Shown: positions 60,940-64,000 of the stretch, in pieces | How the letters are laid out: every line of letters starts with the position of its first letter | Position numbering within the stretch: the first letter of the stretch is position 1 | Origin: an uncultured Mycoplasmatota bacterium | Lineage (GTDB): Bacteria; Bacillota_I; Bacilli_A; RF39; UBA660 | Length of the DNA stretch: 64,000 bases | Direction: 5' to 3' | Assembly (NCBI GenBank): GCA_900545005.1 | Contig: UQXO01000008.1 | Location: 1-64,000, forward strand | The notes under the pieces: generated by a model | The model's input: the letters and a program-made list of their open reading frames with translations, nothing else | Databases searched by the model: none | What the model was told of the DNA's origin: nothing | Program-made: the position numbers and the translations under genes

Positions 60940-61221
60940 TCAGTTTCTATGGATAATGGCAAGTCCAATTATAAGTGCTAATAAAAGGAAAATAGCAATT
61001 ATAAAAACGGCATATCCTATTACATTAGTATTGCTTATTTCTTCATTTCTATTCATTATATTTTTATTTTTAATAGCTTCTAGCTTCTCGAGATAAGCAC
61101 TGTTAGGAGAATTAAGGCTTTTTTTTATAGCCAGTTGCCTACTATCCATCATAGTACCACAATTTGGACAAAGGGCACTATTGGATGGTAAGGCGTGTCC
61201 ACATTTTCGACAATTATACAT
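60940..61221 (-). CDS. Zinc-ribbon single-pass membrane protein
   Basis: 93 residues. N-terminal zinc ribbon CRKCGHALPSNSALCPNCG (C-x2-C...C-x2-C), a linker and one membrane helix at the end (about 68-90). Function unknown; such proteins are common in Firmicutes. Six bases before the UPF0316 gene, likely one unit. Confidence 0.75.
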   Translation of the reverse strand: MYNCRKCGHALPSNSALCPNCGTMMDSRQLAIKKSLNSPNSAYLEKLEAIKNKNIMNRNEEISNTNVIGYAVFIIAIFLLLALIIGLAIIHRN

Positions 61222-61269
61222 AATATCACCACTATTATGGTATCACAAAGTATGATAATTTACTAGTTA

Positions 61270-61785
61270 TTAGTCGGTACTATCTTCGATAAAAGTCTTT
61301 GATTTATGAGGTTCATCTCTTAGTAAGTCAAGATAGTCTTGTTGTCTTAGTGCTTCATAAAGGACAATAGCAACCGTATTAGAAAGGTTTAAAGCTCTTA
61401 CTTTATCAGTCATTGGGATACGCATACACTTATCAATATAAGGTTTCAAGATCTTAGGAGGAATACCTGTGGATTCTTTACCAAAAAAGAAATAAATATT
61501 CTCATCTTTATTAGAATAATCAAAAGAAGTATGAGGCTTATGACCATAACGAGTCAAAAAATAATAAGTACCTTTATTTTTCTCAAAAAAATCTTCAATA
61601 TTTTCATAAACAGTATAATCACAATACTGAATATAGTTAACCCCACTTCTTTTAATATATTTCTCATCTAAAGAAAATCCTAACGGTTTAATTAAATGCA
61701 ACTTAGTATGCGTGGCAACACAGGTACGCATAATATTTCCAGTATTCTGAGGTATTTCTGGTTCAAATAAAACTATATTTAACAT
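61270..61785 (-). CDS. trmL: tRNA (cytidine/uridine-34 2'-O)-methyltransferase TrmL
   Basis: 171 residues. SpoU knot motifs PQNTGNIMRTC, FFFGKESTGIP and RIPMTDKVRALNLSNTVAIV, all close to TrmL/YibK. It methylates the wobble base of tRNA-Leu isoacceptors. Separate from the neighbouring genes by about 50 bases on the downstream side. Confidence 0.95.
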   Translation of the reverse strand: MLNIVLFEPEIPQNTGNIMRTCVATHTKLHLIKPLGFSLDEKYIKRSGVNYIQYCDYTVYENIEDFFEKNKGTYYFLTRYGHKPHTSFDYSNKDENIYFFFGKESTGIPPKILKPYIDKCMRIPMTDKVRALNLSNTVAIVLYEALRQQDYLDLLRDEPHKSKTFIEDSTD

Positions 61786-61817
61786 ATTTAATTCTTCTTT
61801 CTATATTTATTGTACTA

Positions 61818-62411
61818 CTAATTTTTATCTTTAACTAGACATCTCTTTAAGGTTTCTTCTTCTGGTTCTAAGTCTATTAGAGTTCTATTTTTAAAAAGGG
61901 ATCTTGTCATTAGCATTTGGGCTTCTAAAGAGATTTGATATGGTCTTAAAGTGATTTTAGGATATCTAGAATCTTGATTATGAATGGCTACTAGTCTTCT
62001 TGAGGCTTCATAAATATCTTTATGAAAATTATGATTATCTAAATAAATTATTTCTGTTATACCGACTTGAATAATCGTTTTCATACATTCGTTACATGGA
62101 AATAAAGTTGTATAGAGCTTGGAGCCTTTAAGAAGGGTACGATCCCCCGTAAACCCGAAGATTGCATTCTTTTCAGCATGAACAACATAAGCATACTTCG
62201 TATCTAAGAAACTTCCTTCCTTTTGCCAAGGAAAATCCTTATCACTAATACCATTAGGAGTCCCATTATAGCCAGTCGATAATATACGATTATCTTTAGA
62301 TACAAGAACTGCTCCAACCTGACAGTTAGGATCTTTAGAGCATAATGATGTTAATAAAGCTTCTATGGCAAATCGATCATCTATAGAGATATAATTTTTA
62401 TTTTCGTTCAT
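61818..62411 (-). CDS. comEB: dCMP deaminase (ComEB-like)
   Basis: About 197 residues from the ATG at 62411, which has AGGAAGG upstream; the open frame extends 14 codons. Zinc motifs VVHAEKNAIFGF and FPCNECMKTIIQ, with CQVGAVLVSKDNRILSTGYNG before. dCMP deaminase turns dCMP to dUMP, the substrate of thymidylate synthase. That links it to the ThyX-like gene at 1309-2688. No other competence gene is near. Confidence 0.93.
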   Translation of the reverse strand: MNENKNYISIDDRFAIEALLTSLCSKDPNCQVGAVLVSKDNRILSTGYNGTPNGISDKDFPWQKEGSFLDTKYAYVVHAEKNAIFGFTGDRTLLKGSKLYTTLFPCNECMKTIIQVGITEIIYLDNHNFHKDIYEASRRLVAIHNQDSRYPKITLRPYQISLEAQMLMTRSLFKNRTLIDLEPEEETLKRCLVKDKN

Positions 62412-62444
62412 AAAACCTTCCTTTCTTTTAGGAGTATTAATGTA

Positions 62445-62474
62445 TTGTACCATAAATTTAATCTATGTTATACT
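62445..62474 (+). promoter_or_regulatory. Promoter of the cyclophilin lipoprotein gene
   Basis: TTGTAC, 18 bases, TATACT with TGT before it (extended -10). It is back to back with the dCMP deaminase gene. Confidence 0.55.
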
Positions 62475-62499
62475 ATTTTATAGAAAGAAAGGATAGGAT

Positions 62500-63168
62500 A
62501 TGAAAAAATTTTTAGGAGTGTTTCTTGTCAGTATAATTTTATTTTGTACCGGCTGTGAGAATAAGGAAAAAGTTAATCTTTTAGGAATTGATTTTAATCA
62601 ATCAGGAAATGAGATTAATCTTAGTAATTATGAGACTGATAATCCTTTAGTAGCTATGCAAATTGAAGGATATGGAGCGATTGTAATAGAATTATATCCG
62701 AAGATGGCCCCAAATACAGTGAATAATTTTATTTCTTTAGTTAAGGCTGGCTTTTATGATAATAATTCCTTCCATCGTTTAGTACCTGGTTTTGTTTTAC
62801 AGGGTGGTGATCCAAAGGGTGATGGTACCGGTGGTCCAGGCTATACGATAAAGGGCGAATTTACCAATAATAAATTTACTAATACCCTAAAACATACTAA
62901 GGGCATTGTTTCAATGGCAAGAAGCAATGATAATGATTCTGCCGGTAGTCAATTTTTCATTATGTTAGATACTGCATCTTATCTAGACAATAACTATGCT
63001 GCTTTTGGTAAAGTCATTGATGGAATGGATATTGTTGATAAGATTGCCACTAGTGAGACGGTAAGTGATACAAGTTCTGGTAAATTAAAGAAAAATTTAA
63101 AAATTGTAAAAACTTTAGTAGATACTAGAGGTCAAGAATATGCTGAACCTGTTAAAATAACAGAATAG
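62500..63168 (+). CDS. Lipoprotein peptidyl-prolyl isomerase (cyclophilin type)
   Basis: 222 residues. Signal II peptide with lipobox FCTGC at about residue 16-20. The cyclophilin domain runs from ~48: PKMAPNTVNNFISLVKAGFY, FHRLVPGFVLQGGDP, and SAGSQFFIMLDT with the usual catalytic Arg (FHR). It speeds folding of exported proteins at the outer membrane face. Extended -10 promoter and RBS GAAAGGA before. Confidence 0.95.
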   Translation: MKKFLGVFLVSIILFCTGCENKEKVNLLGIDFNQSGNEINLSNYETDNPLVAMQIEGYGAIVIELYPKMAPNTVNNFISLVKAGFYDNNSFHRLVPGFVLQGGDPKGDGTGGPGYTIKGEFTNNKFTNTLKHTKGIVSMARSNDNDSAGSQFFIMLDTASYLDNNYAAFGKVIDGMDIVDKIATSETVSDTSSGKLKKNLKIVKTLVDTRGQEYAEPVKITE

Positions 63169-63181
63169 TTAGTATGAAAAG

Positions 63182-63232
63182 AACATCATTCACGATGAAT
63201 CTTATTGATTACATCAGAAATGATGTTTTTTT
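63182..63232 (+). terminator. Terminator of the cyclophilin lipoprotein gene
   Basis: Nine-pair stem AACATCATT/AATGATGTT with a 28-base loop and seven T. The large loop lowers confidence, but position and T tract fit. Confidence 0.6.
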
Positions 63233-63695
63233 AAAAGATATTAAAGATTCCTAAAGATAAGACCCCCATAATAATTCCTGCTAAAACAACTCCCGCCATT
63301 ATTGAAATAACACTTTTTTTGAAGTCTAGATTTAAAAGTGATGCGGCTAAGGTGCCAGTCCAAGCACCAGTTCCTGGTAGTGGAATACCCACAAACAAGA
63401 ATAAGGCTAAATAAGCACTTCTACCAGCCTTAGATAAGAGTTTTTGACCGCCTTTATTTCCTTTTTCTAAGCAGAAAGTAAAGAACTTGCCAATAATTTT
63501 TTTATCTTTTCCCCACTCCAAAATTTTACGAGCAAAAAAGAAAATAAGAGGTACTGGCAACATATTACCAAGAACCGCAATAATATAAGAAGGAAGTAGA
63601 GGTAAGCCAAAACCTACGGCATAAGGAATAGCTCCTCTTAATTCAATGATAGGAACCATTGAAATTAAAAAAACGATCAAGTATTTCCAAAACAT
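63231..63695 (-). CDS. Small multidrug-export-type membrane protein
   Basis: About 154 residues from the ATG at 63695, with AAAGGTGAAA upstream; the frame is open 25 codons further but that part is poor. Four to five membrane helices with IELRGAIPYAVGFGLPLLPS, NMLPVPLIFFFARKIL and GIPLPGTGAWTGTLAASLL, matching the COG2426 family. Called putative export proteins; substrates are not known. A structured non-coding region follows upstream. Confidence 0.82.
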   Translation of the reverse strand: MFWKYLIVFLISMVPIIELRGAIPYAVGFGLPLLPSYIIAVLGNMLPVPLIFFFARKILEWGKDKKIIGKFFTFCLEKGNKGGQKLLSKAGRSAYLALFLFVGIPLPGTGAWTGTLAASLLNLDFKKSVISIMAGVVLAGIIMGVLSLGIFNIF

Positions 63696-63768
63696 AAATT
63701 TCACCTTTTTTAATTTTACCAAAATTGATTTTCTAATGCAATAGTATGTGCTAAGATTAATAAATAGC

Positions 63769-63798
63769 AAAAAAAATAAGAAAGGAGTTACCTTTCTT
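63769..63798 (-). terminator. Strong terminator of an unseen minus-strand transcript
   Basis: Perfect eight-pair stem AAGAAAGG/CCTTTCTT with a five-base loop and eight T. No open reading frame long enough to be a gene ends here, so it closes either a non-coding RNA or a gene beyond the window edge. Confidence 0.75.
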
Positions 63799-64000
63799 AA
63801 AAAGTGTGAGTTTATTGTTTATATGTTATCTTAATTGTATAGGGTTTATATATGAATTATCATAATATATATTATGATTTCTTGCTTCTACCACTAATAT
63901 TCAATATATCTATTAATGTCCACAAGCGTTTGATTCGGCTTTTCTAGCCTATCTTTGTATCTTTAAGATACTAAATTATATAATAATTAAATTTTTTACA
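63799..64000 (-). other. Non-coding end region with several hairpins
   Basis: No gene-sized frame on either strand. On the minus strand several inverted repeats follow one another: GTATC/GATAC (around 63974-63988), GGCT/AGCC (around 63950), CATTAATA/TATTAGTG with GCTT/AAGC outside it, and a perfect 20-base palindrome at 63859-63878. All lie upstream of the terminator at 63769-63798. A non-coding RNA or a long 3' leader is possible. No known RNA family is recognised. Confidence 0.4.
63859..63878. repeat. Perfect 20-base palindrome
   Basis: Two copies of the half-site ATCATAATAT meet head to head with no spacer. It could be a hairpin in RNA or a dimeric regulator site. Only one copy is seen. 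Confidence 0.5.

Noticed and set aside
63853..63951. A 32-codon plus-strand frame MNYHNIYYD
   Set aside because: No ribosome site, and it lies across the palindrome and hairpins; not supported as a gene.
1..64000. CRISPR array or insertion sequence
   Set aside because: No spaced direct repeats and no transposase frames were seen; the only array is within the calcium-loop gene.

Overview
The window is strongly AT-rich and carries a mostly minus-strand chromosome segment of a Firmicutes lineage close to the Mollicutes/Bacilli boundary. Grounds: the classic rimP-nusA-ylxR-infB-rbfA-truB block, rpmF-yceD, RNase J, a T-box in front of the leuS unit, TmcAL, DnaD, LtaS-type and SpoVIF-type proteins, and Shine-Dalgarno GGAGG sites. 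UGA is used as a stop (for example the tmk-like gene at 593 and the sipW-like gene at 8871) and tryptophan is UGG, so this is the standard bacterial code. I cannot name a species; an uncultured gut-type Bacilli lineage (RF39/Erysipelotrichia-like) is my guess.

Layout. 1-4.3 kb: a thymidylate unit (double-length ThyX-like protein, dTMP-kinase-like protein, a YqeG-type phosphatase interrupted by an in-frame TGA), a membrane thioredoxin, a ZIP metal transporter and a tRNA-Thr. 4.5-6.3 kb: RNase J on the plus strand. 6.5-8.8 kb: a secreted protein, a membrane-anchored XRE regulator and SpoVIF. 8.9-14.3 kb: a surface-fibre locus with a SipW-type signal peptidase, a 903-residue protein of calcium-loop repeats, a small membrane protein and two TasA/camelysin-like proteins. 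14.4-28 kb: a type IV secretion-like apparatus (VirD4, two lipoproteins, a SpoIID-M23 fusion wall hydrolase, a two-piece VirB4, PrgI/VirB3, VirB6, two VirB2-like proteins). 28-30.6 kb: a CpaE-like protein with four pilin-like proteins sharing the start MKE(A/S). 30.8-36.6 kb: tRNA/ribosome genes (trmD, rimM, TrmH-type methylase, second dTMP kinase, LemA, rpmF, yceD, tmcAL). 36.6-46.5 kb: leuS with its T-box, asnB, an LtaS-type enzyme, tex and a TetR regulator. 46.9-48.7 kb: oleate hydratase with a palindromic operator on its -10 box. 48.9-57.5 kb: cutA, nth, dnaD, cca, rpmB and the nusA-infB operon with a RimP reduced to one domain. 57.8-60.4 kb: a plus-strand pair of a PLP aminotransferase and a DcsG-like ATP-grasp ligase. 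60.4-64 kb: small membrane proteins, trmL, dCMP deaminase, a lipoprotein cyclophilin, a small export protein and a structured non-coding end.

How it fits together. ThyX, two dTMP kinases and dCMP deaminase give a route dCMP to dUMP to dTMP to dTDP. The 8.9-30.6 kb stretch is a large envelope block with three parts: SipW-processed fibres, a VirB/VirD4 machine with its own wall hydrolase, and Tad/Flp-like pilins with a CpaE-like partner. No relaxase, integrase, attachment repeat or transposase is visible in or beside it, and it sits between housekeeping genes, so it looks like a resident machine and not an obvious mobile element. The best candidates for something undescribed are this machine, the fibre operon, the aminotransferase/ATP-grasp pair and the duplicated ThyX.
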